A stretch of 7,816 bases of DNA. Source: Ignavibacteria bacterium UBA4661 (GTDB lineage: Bacteria; Bacteroidota; Ignavibacteria; Kapaibacteriales; UBA4661). The notes under the pieces are model-generated. The model was not told where the DNA came from, did no database searches, and worked only from the letters and a program-made list of their open reading frames with translations. Position 1 is the first letter of the stretch. Each line of letters opens with the position of its first letter. Shown piece by piece: positions 1 to 6,199 of the stretch. Position numbers and translations under genes: made by a program. The stretch spans positions 4,876-12,691 of the forward strand of contig DHLT01000217.1 in NCBI GenBank assembly GCA_002405405.1. Reading direction: 5' to 3'.

Positions 1-772
1 GGTAGCGCGAAGCACGAAAAACGAGCTTTGTTCCATCGGGGGAGAAAAAAGCACCGCCATCATAGCCAAGATCAAAAGTAATTTGACGCTGATTCTTTCC
101 ATCGACATCCATGATCCACAATTCTAAGTCACCGGAGCGGTCGGAGGTAAATACAATTTTATCACCTTTGGGCGAGAGCGTTGCTTCGGCATCATAGCCC
201 TTGCTGTTGGTGAGTTGGCGTACGACTGTGCCCTTGAGATCAGCGATGAAAATATCGTAACTGTTATGGACTGCCCAAAGATATTTTTTTAAGTATTCAG
301 GTTTGGTAATAACCGGCATAGCTGTGCAGATACTATCAACAAGATGAGTTGATCCGTAGAGAATATGCTTGCCGTCAGGCATAAAGTATGAACATGTCGT
401 GCGTCCGCGTCCGGTGCTGATAAAGCTTGGTTTATATTGCCCTGCATTGGTTTGTGCTTGGGCAATATCCATCATGAAAATCTGATCACACTGCAAACCC
501 CATTTAGGATTATTTGACTGAAAGGACAGAAATTTTCCATCAGGACTGAAATAAGCTTCTGCATTATCACCACCAAAAGTGAGTTGTGTCAGATTTTTAA
601 AATGACGCTCGTCTTTACCAACTAAGGATGAACCAGACGACGATGCGACAGGCGGTTGTGCGTACAGAGCAGAGCATAAGAGCAAAAGCACCACACACAA
701 GGCGTACAATGTTTGCACATGAAGTTTGTGCAAGCGAATACTGAATAAAGAATATGAAAAAAAGCGATGCAT
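1..772 (-). CDS. Exported PD40/TolB-like beta-propeller protein, N-terminal part (runs off left edge)
   Basis: The minus-strand frame from ATG at 772 stays open for 257 codons to the window edge, so the C-terminus is missing. Residues 1-39 look like a signal peptide: a basic start, a hydrophobic stretch around residues 22-37 (LYALCVVLLLLCSALYA), and likely cleavage after the second ALYA alanine, before QPP. The mature part shows propeller blades of the WD40-like PD40 type, each built round SPDG-like turns: AEAYFSPDGKFLSFQS (71-86), CSYFMPDGKHILYGS (127-141), DAEATLSPKGDKIVFTS (194-210) and GGAFFSPDGTKLVFRAS (239-255). LTQLTFGG (61-68), GRGRTTCSYF (121-130) and DRSGDLELWIMDVDG (211-225) are family-typical. 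Such proteins are periplasmic or surface scaffolds, sometimes fused to a peptidase; whether a second domain follows cannot be seen. No Shine-Dalgarno precedes the ATG, and the N-terminus is long, so a start further in is possible. It is transcribed divergently from the DUF2795-type gene. Family assignment is strong; exact role is unknown. Confidence 0.85.
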   Translation of the reverse strand, partial: MHRFFSYSLFSIRLHKLHVQTLYALCVVLLLLCSALYAQPPVASSSGSSLVGKDERHFKNLTQLTFGGDNAEAYFSPDGKFLSFQSNNPKWGLQCDQIFMMDIAQAQTNAGQYKPSFISTGRGRTTCSYFMPDGKHILYGSTHLVDSICTAMPVITKPEYLKKYLWAVHNSYDIFIADLKGTVVRQLTNSKGYDAEATLSPKGDKIVFTSDRSGDLELWIMDVDGKNQRQITFDLGYDGGAFFSPDGTKLVFRASRY

Positions 773-1109
773 GGTACACACCAATATCGAAGAGTGAATA
801 AGGAGTCCACAACAAGGTCTGATACGATCTTTGTGTGGTAAAATAGACATGATTCTACACGATGCTGTTTGCCGCCAATGATGTGGCGAAAATTTATTTG
901 ATAAAATTCCATTGTCCGTTCTATCTTTGCGCCTGTTTGACAGGAGAGAGCATGCAAATGCAACACGAGTACTGTGTTTTGTGTGGTATCGATACCAACA
1001 ACAAATACAATTAACATAGTACAAATGTACTGCTCTCAAGAAGTTGCATATTCGAAATTATCTCTTTTCTAATTCATACTCCATTACTACATCTTGAGGA
1101 ACACATACA
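773..1109. other. Divergent intergenic region, no gene seen
   Basis: About 337 bases separate the propeller gene (minus) from the DUF2795-type gene (plus). Plus-strand ATGs here (e.g. 850, 879) lead to very short frames. A longer minus-strand frame (1017-622) overlaps the signal-peptide region of the propeller gene in another frame and resembles no protein family, so it is not called. The region holds several short inverted repeats: CGCCA/TGGCG at 873-888, CCTG/CAGG at 932-944, a perfect 14-bp palindrome at 984-997, and AGTAC/GTACT at 1018-1031. Promoters for both flanking genes must lie here, but I could not identify a convincing pair of elements. A GAGGA at 1096-1100 lies 9 nt before the ATG at 1110 and serves as its ribosome binding site. 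Confidence 0.6.
984..997. promoter_or_regulatory. Perfect 14-bp palindrome, possible operator
   Basis: TGGTATCGATACCA is its own reverse complement. It sits in the divergent intergenic region about 113 bp before the DUF2795-type start and about 212 bp from the propeller start. A second, shorter inverted repeat (AGTAC-AAAT-GTACT) follows at 1018-1031. A dimeric regulator could bind here, but no regulator is known for it and chance cannot be excluded. Confidence 0.25.
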
Positions 1110-1352
1110 ATGATTTGGACACCCGAGTTGGCATCGTTTTTAGAAGATGCACCGTTTCCCGCAAGCAAAGAAGAATTGATTGACTATTGTGAGCGCATTG
1201 GTGCTCCGATGCAAGTGATCGAAAATTTGAATGAACTTCAAAATGATGACGATGACATGTACGAAAGCATCGAGGATATTTGGCCCGACTATATCAATCA
1301 AGATGACGATTTGTACTACAGTGGCGACGACGAAGACGAAGATTTTTATTGA
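1110..1352 (+). CDS. DUF2795-type small acidic protein
   Basis: This 80-residue protein starts at an ATG with GAGGA 9 nt upstream (1096-1100). Residues 4-62 match the DUF2795 pattern as I remember it: an aromatic/hydrophobic start (TPELASFLEDAPFPASKEEL, 4-23), then LIDYCERIGAP (23-33), a helix with VIENLNELQ (36-44), and YESIEDIWPDY (51-61). Related small proteins are common in Bacteroidota/Chlorobiota genomes and their function is unknown. The C-terminus (45-80) is strongly acidic, with DDDD, DDDLYYSGDDEDEDFY and many tyrosines; this tail is probably disordered. No signal peptide or membrane segment is visible, so it is likely cytoplasmic. It appears to be transcribed alone: a divergent gene lies upstream and an intrinsic terminator starts 48 nt after the stop. 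The tail could mimic nucleic acid or bind cations, but that is speculation. Confidence 0.8.
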   Translation: MIWTPELASFLEDAPFPASKEELIDYCERIGAPMQVIENLNELQNDDDDMYESIEDIWPDYINQDDDLYYSGDDEDEDFY

Positions 1353-1362
1353 GAATATACCT

Positions 1363-1384
1363 GAAGCAATAAGCGTATTGCTTC
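1363..1384. repeat. Perfect 8-bp inverted repeat (hairpin) after the DUF2795-type gene
   Basis: GAAGCAAT (1363-1370) and ATTGCTTC (1377-1384) are perfect complements round the loop AAGCGT. It begins 10 nt after the stop codon and has no T-run, so it is not a terminator by itself. It stands directly before the terminator hairpin at 1401 and may act as a 3'-end stabilising stem in the transcript. Confidence 0.5.
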
Positions 1385-1400
1385 CATAGACATACGATGT

Positions 1401-1441
1401 AAAAGCCCCTGTGTTGCTCTTGCAAACGCATGGGCTTTTTT
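1401..1441 (+). terminator. Rho-independent terminator of the DUF2795-type gene
   Basis: The outer stem is AAAAGCCC (1401-1408) with GGGCTTTT (1432-1439). After a C/T mismatch it continues with TGTG (1410-1413) against CGCA (1427-1430), including one G-T pair, then TTGC (1414-1417) against GCAA (1422-1425) round the loop TCTT, with A1426 bulged. The T-run 1436-1441 follows. The A-run at the 5' foot would give a T-run on the other strand, so weak bidirectional action is possible, although no convergent gene needs it. Confidence 0.85.
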
Positions 1442-1504
1442 CTTGCAGAATGTGAGACACATTTTTTCGCTCGCACGATCATGATGCATTGGTGATTGGC
1501 GCGT

Positions 1505-1520
1505 ATCTTGCTCACAAGAT
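1505..1520. promoter_or_regulatory. Inverted repeat upstream of the Omp85 gene
   Basis: ATCTTG (1505-1510) and CAAGAT (1515-1520) are perfect complements with spacer CTCA, centred about 57 bp before the Omp85 start codon. The spot suits an operator or a leader hairpin, but six-bp arms occur often by chance and I see no promoter that fixes its role. The rest of 1442-1569 shows no gene and no clear ribosome binding site. Confidence 0.2.
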
Positions 1521-1569
1521 TCTAAGTCATGCAACTTTATTGCAGAAGTTTTTTTGAATCAACACAGTC

Positions 1570-3867
1570 ATGATGTTTCGTGTACATCAGCTTATAGCGA
1601 TCAATAAAGTGATATGGTACAGAATGCCGCGTACTCTCGGGGGCGTAGTGTTCGTCATGGTCGCGTACAGTATGATGATGTATGCACAGCAAGCAGGATA
1701 CTCCACGCGTACTCTTGCTAAGTTTGAAATCAATGATATCGTCTTTGAGGGAAATACCACTTATCCTTCGTCATTTCTCATTAACCTTATTCAATCGCGT
1801 GCCAGTGAATTGAGTTTGCAACGGCGCATGGTGCGATATTTGGCAGAGCAAGTCAGTGAGAATCCTGCCACACCACGTCATTTGGAAAATGCTCTTTCGG
1901 ATATTCAGCGTGACATTACCGATGAATTGCGTTTTGTTGATCCGGCTCTTGTAGCAGGCGATACGATGGCAATCTCAAGTTATTATCGTCAAAATGGTTT
2001 TCATCGTGTAGGAGTGCAATATCAGATTCGTGTTAATCGGACAACACGACGGAATACGCTCGTCTTTCACATCACAGAAAATGAACGCTCTTCCATCGAC
2101 ACAGTTGTTCACTATGGTTTGGATAATCTGCCTGAAGACTTACGTATCACAATCGCTAATGCACGTGCTCGTATCAAAAAGGGGATGCCATTTCAACAAG
2201 CGTTAATCGAACAGCTCAATGGTTATATCCTGCGCTTCTTACGAAACAACGGATACTACGAGGCAAAATATGCACCCTTTGTCGTCAGTCATTTTCCCGC
2301 AGAAAGAACAGATAGTGTTACAACCGTCTTTATACCCGGCAAACGCTATCGTATTGCTGAAGTTGTGTACCAAGACAGTAGTGTGGAGCAACGACCCGTA
2401 GCCTTGTATGTACGACAGGAGTTTGTCGAAGTGCGGGCAGGGCAGTGGTATAATGCCGATGCCATTGCGCGTTCCATCAACAGCTTATACAGTTTGGGGA
2501 AATTTGAGTTTGTTGCGATCGATGCTTTGCCGGTCACCGAACGAGACTCCTTGCTTACTCTGCGCGTAGCTACTCGTGTACGACGAAGCCAGGACTTTGG
2601 TGCCGGTTTGGTTGCAAATCAGTTAGTCAATACACAGTTTTTGAATGCAGGCGCGGAAGTATCGTACAATAACAATAATATGTTTGGTTCGGGACAATTG
2701 TTTAGTCCATTCGGGCGTATTCTTCTGCTTGATATTACACGGATTTTTGAGCAGGGATTTCAAGCAACACAGTATGAATGGCAGATAGGATTGAATTATA
2801 CGCAACCTTTTTGGGAGCGTTTCTTTGATCGGCGTGTTGGGGTTGATGGGCAAATTCAGTATTCGCAACAGCGACTTTCATTGCTGTCGCCTTTGCTCCT
2901 TGAAACATTTAGTGCGCGATTGAGTTTTCCTGTTGCATTGTCGCCCTTCAATCTTTTTTCATCAATGTTGGTTCAAATTGGTGTCGAGAATCAACGCCCG
3001 CGACAATATGCTTCATCGTTGGAAGATGCGCTGAACTCCGCAGGAGGCGATCCTGCTTTGGAGCAATTGGTTGTACAGCAGTTTTATCCGTACAGTGTTT
3101 TGGATACTATTACCAATATTCAGCGGAAATTTATCACGAACCAAATGTTTGGTATTACGCTCATTGGGGATAAGCGCGACCACCCATTTTCGCCCCGCAC
3201 AGGGCATTTTATCAGCACAGCAGTCGAGGTGAATGGAGTGATTGGTGCTTCTCGTTTTATGCGCGGGCAATTCACCTATTTGAGCTTTTCACCGATTGGA
3301 AATCGTTCGGTGTTGGCGTGGAAAATCCGTGCAGGGCATATCCAGCCCTTTGCCGCAGATATTGGGTATATCCCTTTTGATCGACATTTCTTTTCAGGTG
3401 GAACAAATAGCATTCGGGCTTTTGGTTCGCGCCAATTGCGGGCATCGGTATCGCCGGAAGATTTACGGCGACTGTCGGATGCACGTCTTGTTGGTGAAGT
3501 CGTGGGTAATGGTTCAATTATCGAAGCAAGTATCGAGTTGCGATTGAGCTTGCGTGATGCAACGCCCTACGATAGTTTCTTTGAAAAGCAAATTTCACGA
3601 TCGGGGTTGGTACTCTTTCTCGATTGTGGTAATGCCTTTAATAGTTTTTTGTCGCCGGCTGGTCAGTACAATGCACTGAATATAAACACCATTGTACGTA
3701 ACATGGCGATTGCCGGTGGCATAGGGTATCGTTTTGACACAGCCGTAGGACCATTTCGGATTGACTTTGCTACTCGTGTCTATGATCCCACCGTGCCGAC
3801 AAATCAATGGATCACCGAGCGTCCGCTATCATTTTTAATGCAATTTGGTCTGCAACATGCGTTCTAA
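1570..3867 (+). CDS. BamA/TamA-family (Omp85) outer-membrane protein
   Basis: This 765-residue protein has a hydrophobic signal region at about 21-39 ending in MMMYAQ; the ATG at 1570 gives a long basic lead, and the ATG at 1624 (MPRTLGG) would give a more ordinary signal peptide. Neither has a good Shine-Dalgarno. Three POTRA-like repeats follow: about 52-170 (INDIVFEGNTTYPSSFLI to LVFHITE), 174-255 (with LRFLRNNGYYEAKY) and 259-336 (YRIAEVVYQD to LRVATR, with SLYSLGKFEFV). The beta-barrel fills about 340-765. Omp85 marks are LIGDKRDHPFSPRTGHF (531-547), the loop-6 motif FSGGTNSIRAFGSRQL (608-623), SIELRLS (654-660), FLDCGNAF (683-690), GPFRIDFATR (727-736) and a C-terminal phenylalanine. 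Family members insert or translocate proteins at the outer membrane. Three POTRAs suggest a TamA-like paralogue more than the five-POTRA BamA. No assembly partner is adjacent. Partner and substrate are unknown. Confidence 0.9.
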   Translation: MMFRVHQLIAINKVIWYRMPRTLGGVVFVMVAYSMMMYAQQAGYSTRTLAKFEINDIVFEGNTTYPSSFLINLIQSRASELSLQRRMVRYLAEQVSENPATPRHLENALSDIQRDITDELRFVDPALVAGDTMAISSYYRQNGFHRVGVQYQIRVNRTTRRNTLVFHITENERSSIDTVVHYGLDNLPEDLRITIANARARIKKGMPFQQALIEQLNGYILRFLRNNGYYEAKYAPFVVSHFPAERTDSVTTVFIPGKRYRIAEVVYQDSSVEQRPVALYVRQEFVEVRAGQWYNADAIARSINSLYSLGKFEFVAIDALPVTERDSLLTLRVATRVRRSQDFGAGLVANQLVNTQFLNAGAEVSYNNNNMFGSGQLFSPFGRILLLDITRIFEQGFQATQYEWQIGLNYTQPFWERFFDRRVGVDGQIQYSQQRLSLLSPLLLETFSARLSFPVALSPFNLFSSMLVQIGVENQRPRQYASSLEDALNSAGGDPALEQLVVQQFYPYSVLDTITNIQRKFITNQMFGITLIGDKRDHPFSPRTGHFISTAVEVNGVIGASRFMRGQFTYLSFSPIGNRSVLAWKIRAGHIQPFAADIGYIPFDRHFFSGGTNSIRAFGSRQLRASVSPEDLRRLSDARLVGEVVGNGSIIEASIELRLSLRDATPYDSFFEKQISRSGLVLFLDCGNAFNSFLSPAGQYNALNINTIVRNMAIAGGIGYRFDTAVGPFRIDFATRVYDPTVPTNQWITERPLSFLMQFGLQHAF

Positions 3868-3927
3868 AAAACACTCGAAACAAATTAGTGCGAAAAAAAC
3901 TCTAAAAGAATGTATGTTCGTGGTTTG

Positions 3928-4062
3928 AAAGACTAAAGCCATGTTACACACAGTCTTTTGAAATGACTTGTACATGTTTGTACAAGCCACACGCAGTCCC
4001 TAGATCATCATAGAAAAAAGCCGTTTGTTCTATGATTGAGCCGAGCTCTGAAGTCGCAGAGC
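3928..4062. promoter_or_regulatory. Cluster of four inverted repeats before the Rrf2-type gene
   Basis: Four stems lie one after another between the Omp85 stop and the Rrf2 start. The first is AAAGACT/AGTCTTT (3928-3934 with 3952-3958, 17-nt loop). The second is CTTGTACA/TGTACAAG (3967-3974 with 3979-3986, loop TGTT), perfect over 8 bp. The third is ATCATAGAA/TTCTATGAT (4007-4015 with 4028-4036), perfect over 9 bp and extended by AAA/TTT inside one A-G mismatch round GCCG. The fourth is GCTCTG/CAGAGC (4045-4050 with 4057-4062). Only the first is followed by a short T-run (3956-3959), so it could be a weak Omp85 terminator. The others could be operators for the regulator or a structured 5' leader. 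The pairings are read directly from the sequence; the function is inference. The rest of 3868-4101 shows no gene. Confidence 0.45.
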
Positions 4063-4101
4063 GAGGGGTAAGTTTTCTCCATTCTTTTTTCTCGAGCCAC
4101 A

Positions 4102-4737
4102 ATGTTGTCAAAGACCTGCACATACGCATTGCAAGCGATGATTTATCTCGCAGCACTCAAAGACGCACAAGCCAAAGAGGATTCAAGTAAACATACTCAC
4201 AATCAAGCTACAACAGAAGCTGAGCAATCGTCTGATGTGAATGTAGTTGATGCGGGCGCTGATACTATGCCACATCCTGCATCATCTTTTGCAACCTTGT
4301 CTCAATCGCTGAAGAGTGCTTCTACGGTGCAAAAGCGCACGACATATAAGGGCGATGAATTTATCTCGGTGCAGATCATCGCAGAAAATCTGAATGTCTC
4401 GTTTCATTTTCTGAAAAAGATTTTACAAACTTTGGCAGAAGCTGATATTCTGCGAACATCGCGTGGTGCCGGTGGCGGTGTTAAATTTGCACGCTCTCCG
4501 GAAAAAATTAGTTTGTATGATGTTGTTGCTGCAATTGACGGTGAAAGAACATTCAAAGGATGTTTGCTGTATTTGCGTGGATGCGGACACGAAACACCAT
4601 GCCCTTTGCATGATCGCTGGACAGGTGAACGCGAGCGGCTGACACAATACTACAAGGGTGTAACACTTCTCGAAGCGGGAAGAAACTTTACCGAATATAA
4701 ACTGCGCTTGGCTTTTGATGCTGTGCAGGAGGAGTAA
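4102..4737 (+). CDS. Rrf2-family transcriptional regulator with cysteine cluster and long insert
   Basis: The start MLSKTCTYALQAMIYLA (1-17) is the classic first helix of Rrf2 proteins and fixes the ATG at 4102. The winged helix-turn-helix resumes at 87-131: FISVQIIAENLNVSFHFLKK, then ILQTLAEADILRTSRGAGGG and a wing ending KFARSP. KISLYDVVAAIDG (135-147) is the family dimer-helix region. Three cysteines, C154, C161 and C167, sit in CLLYLRGCGHETPCPLHDRW (Cx6Cx5C); in characterised relatives such as IscR and NsrR, an equivalent trio binds an Fe-S cluster that senses iron-sulfur status, NO or redox. The protein is 211 residues, against about 135-165 usually, because residues about 21-86, rich in Ser, Thr, Ala, Gln, His and Asp, are inserted between helix 1 and the HTH in one unbroken frame. 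The HAD gene follows 6 nt later, so the two are probably one transcript. The actual ligand and targets are inferred only. Confidence 0.9.
   Translation: MLSKTCTYALQAMIYLAALKDAQAKEDSSKHTHNQATTEAEQSSDVNVVDAGADTMPHPASSFATLSQSLKSASTVQKRTTYKGDEFISVQIIAENLNVSFHFLKKILQTLAEADILRTSRGAGGGVKFARSPEKISLYDVVAAIDGERTFKGCLLYLRGCGHETPCPLHDRWTGERERLTQYYKGVTLLEAGRNFTEYKLRLAFDAVQEE
4727..4734 (+). promoter_or_regulatory. Strong Shine-Dalgarno of the HAD gene inside the Rrf2 C-terminus
   Basis: AGGAGGAG occupies the last sense codons (Gln-Glu-Glu) of the Rrf2 gene, directly before its TAA. It lies 9 nt before the GTG at 4744 and 12 nt before the ATG at 4747, which favours the GTG start, though either is possible. 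It is the best Shine-Dalgarno in the window and suggests translational coupling of the HAD gene to the regulator. Confidence 0.7.
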
Positions 4738-4743
4738 GAAAGA

Positions 4744-5406
4744 GTGATGATTGCAGGCATAGAGACGATTGTCTTTGATTTGGGGGCGGTGCTGTATGAC
4801 ATTGATTATGCACGTATTGAAGCGGAGTTTTTGGCATTGCAAGATCGCTATGCAACAACGGACGGCGTGCCGCGTGTGCGTTATTCGCGTACATATCAAC
4901 CGGACATCGTTACTCAATATGAAATCGGTGCTATTTCAACGGAAACATTTCGTGAGGGGATGCGGACTGCCTTTCACATTGAACAAGCAAGCGATACAGA
5001 AATTGATACTGCATGGAATGCGATTTTGGTGGGCTTGCTGCCGGGGCGCATAGAGTTCCTGCAATCCTTGCGTTCGCGTTTTCGATTAGGACTTTTGAGT
5101 AATACCAATGCTCTGCATATCGCCGCTATTACGGAAGAATGTCGAGATCTGTTTGCTTGCTTTGATGCTGTTGTGTTGTCCCATCTTGTCGGAACACGAA
5201 AGCCCAATGCCGACATCTTTCATCATACACTGCACCAACTTTCGGCAGAACCTGCGGGAACACTCTTTGTCGATGATTCACCTCAACATATCCAGTCGGC
5301 TGCAGGGTTGGGGATTCATACTTTGTGGCTGGCAGATCATCGTAATTTTGAGCAGGCAGTACTTGGATTGATTGCACCTGCAGGAGAAGAACGTCCTATC
5401 GCATAG
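4744..5406 (+). CDS. HAD-superfamily phosphatase, subclass IA, YihX-like
   Basis: The 220-residue protein carries all four HAD motifs. Motif I is VFDLGAVLYDID (10-21), with the nucleophile Asp12. Motif II is GLLSNTNALH (116-125), with Ser119. Motif III is GTRKPNADIF (150-159), with Lys153. Motif IV is LFVDDSPQHI (174-183), with Asp177 and Asp178 for magnesium. The helical cap of about residues 22-100 between motifs I and II places it in subclass IA. The second acidic residue of the usual DxD is Gly14, as in the DLGxV group that includes E. coli YihX, a sugar-phosphate phosphatase; the general layout resembles YihX. The substrate cannot be read from sequence. The gene starts at GTG (4744) or ATG (4747), 6 nt after the Rrf2 stop, with its ribosome site inside that gene. 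It ends 22 bp from the convergent MarR gene, with no clear terminator. Confidence 0.88.
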   Translation: MMIAGIETIVFDLGAVLYDIDYARIEAEFLALQDRYATTDGVPRVRYSRTYQPDIVTQYEIGAISTETFREGMRTAFHIEQASDTEIDTAWNAILVGLLPGRIEFLQSLRSRFRLGLLSNTNALHIAAITEECRDLFACFDAVVLSHLVGTRKPNADIFHHTLHQLSAEPAGTLFVDDSPQHIQSAAGLGIHTLWLADHRNFEQAVLGLIAPAGEERPIA

Positions 5407-5428
5407 TGTGCAGGATATAAACCATCCA

Positions 5429-6106
5429 TTATAAATCTGAGCGGGAAATGCTGTCTTTCACGAGAGGCGAAAGTTCGCTCAGCGACATATCATGATAGTC
5501 ACGAAATAGGGGTTCGTGGAATGCATGAAGTTTATCTAGAAGTGCGATGAGAATATGTTTCTCTTCAAGCGTCAGATTGCCGGCAACAATATCCGATACC
5601 CGGAGCATTGGCTTGACGATAGAGAAAAAAACATATCGTCCATGATCGGTAATCTGCACGATTTTACTCCGCCCATCGGCAGGGTTGGGTATCTCTTCGA
5701 TGAGGTTACGTTGTACCAACCGTTTGATAATTTCAATGCCGGTTGTTTTCTCATGGATATTCATGGCGATTAATTCTGTTTTCGTGAGGTGCGACGTAAA
5801 GCAGACTGCCGCTAAATACGAAAAATCATCAACCGATGTAAGGGGCGTACCATCCAAAGCTTTTTTGATATAGTGTTTAGCATAACGATACAGAAGAGAA
5901 ATACGACGTGCGATGATAGATTCTATCGAGTCGGTATCACTACGATGCTCTTCTATCGGTGCTTGAGGCACAGTGTTCGGTTGAGAAGTCAGTTGTTTTC
6001 GATATGCCCACTGGTATAACTCTTGAGTAGAATAGGGCTCTCTCCCATAGGAATTGTAAAATTCTTCTGCTGATTGTACAATTTCACTGATAATTTTATA
6101 CTTCAT
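5429..6106 (-). CDS. MarR-family transcriptional regulator with N-terminal extension
   Basis: This 225-residue protein has a winged helix-turn-helix of the MarR type. Residues about 90-135 hold the helices, with LTKTELIAMNIHEKTTGIEI (107-126) and IIKRLVQRNLIEEIP (126-140) as HTH and recognition region. The wing is NPADGRSKIVQITDHGRYVF (141-160), matching the MarR signature D-x-R-x-x-x-V-x-L/I-T-x-x-G. LTLEEKHILIALLDKLHAF (178-196) is the C-terminal dimer helix. An N-terminal segment of about 70 residues, with SAEEFYNSYGREPYSTQELY (12-31), precedes it; I recall similar leads in MarR-like proteins of Bacteroidota. MarR proteins are usually dimeric repressors released by small ligands or oxidation. 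Cys102 is its only cysteine. No Shine-Dalgarno precedes the ATG (6106-6104). It is divergent from the TonB receptor and may control it through the palindrome at 6152-6172. The ligand is unknown. Confidence 0.85.
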   Translation of the reverse strand: MKYKIISEIVQSAEEFYNSYGREPYSTQELYQWAYRKQLTSQPNTVPQAPIEEHRSDTDSIESIIARRISLLYRYAKHYIKKALDGTPLTSVDDFSYLAAVCFTSHLTKTELIAMNIHEKTTGIEIIKRLVQRNLIEEIPNPADGRSKIVQITDHGRYVFFSIVKPMLRVSDIVAGNLTLEEKHILIALLDKLHAFHEPLFRDYHDMSLSELSPLVKDSISRSDL

Positions 6107-6151
6107 TGTTCTAATTAAAAAGTTTTATTCTCAAATAGTGATTTTAATTTC

Positions 6152-6172
6152 TACTAAAATAGTTTTTTAGTA
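6152..6172. promoter_or_regulatory. 21-bp near-perfect palindrome, candidate MarR operator
   Basis: TACTAAAA (6152-6159) and TTTTAGTA (6165-6172) are perfect complements round the 5-nt centre TAGTT, in which one more pair matches (A6161 with T6163). Length, AT-richness and placement between a MarR-type gene and its divergent neighbour suit a MarR-family operator. Its right arm lies about 20 bp before the TATATTTG at 6192, where the upstream promoter element would be expected, so occupancy could block the receptor promoter. This is inference; AT-rich sequence makes chance palindromes more likely. Confidence 0.5.
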
Positions 6173-6191
6173 CAATATCGTATTAGTTTTT

Positions 6192-6199
6192 TATATTTG
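6192..6199 (+). promoter_or_regulatory. Bacteroidota-type -7 element TATATTTG of the TonB receptor gene
   Basis: TATATTTG matches the TAnnTTTG consensus of Bacteroidota primary-sigma promoters and lies 61 bp before the receptor ATG. The upstream element (ideally TTTG about 19-21 bp earlier) is only loosely matched by TTTTAG at 6165-6170, inside the palindrome. The rest of 6107-6260 is AT-rich leader with no ribosome site. Confidence 0.45.

Noticed and set aside
622..1017. 131-residue minus-strand frame overlapping the start of the propeller gene
   Set aside because: It overlaps the signal-peptide codons of the propeller gene in another frame, is rich in Cys and His without any family pattern, and has no ribosome site.
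1140..1460. 106-residue minus-strand frame opposite the DUF2795-type gene
   Set aside because: It reads the acidic Asp/Glu codons backwards as Ile/Val/Phe and spans the terminator; not a plausible membrane protein.
4423..4917. 164-residue minus-strand frame across the Rrf2/HAD junction
   Set aside because: It is antisense to two well-supported genes, has no recognisable motif, and its composition looks like reverse-strand translation.
5404..5431. Possible bidirectional terminator between the HAD and MarR genes
   Set aside because: Only GGAT/ATCC (4 bp) can pair in the 22-bp gap and there is no suitable T-run on either strand.
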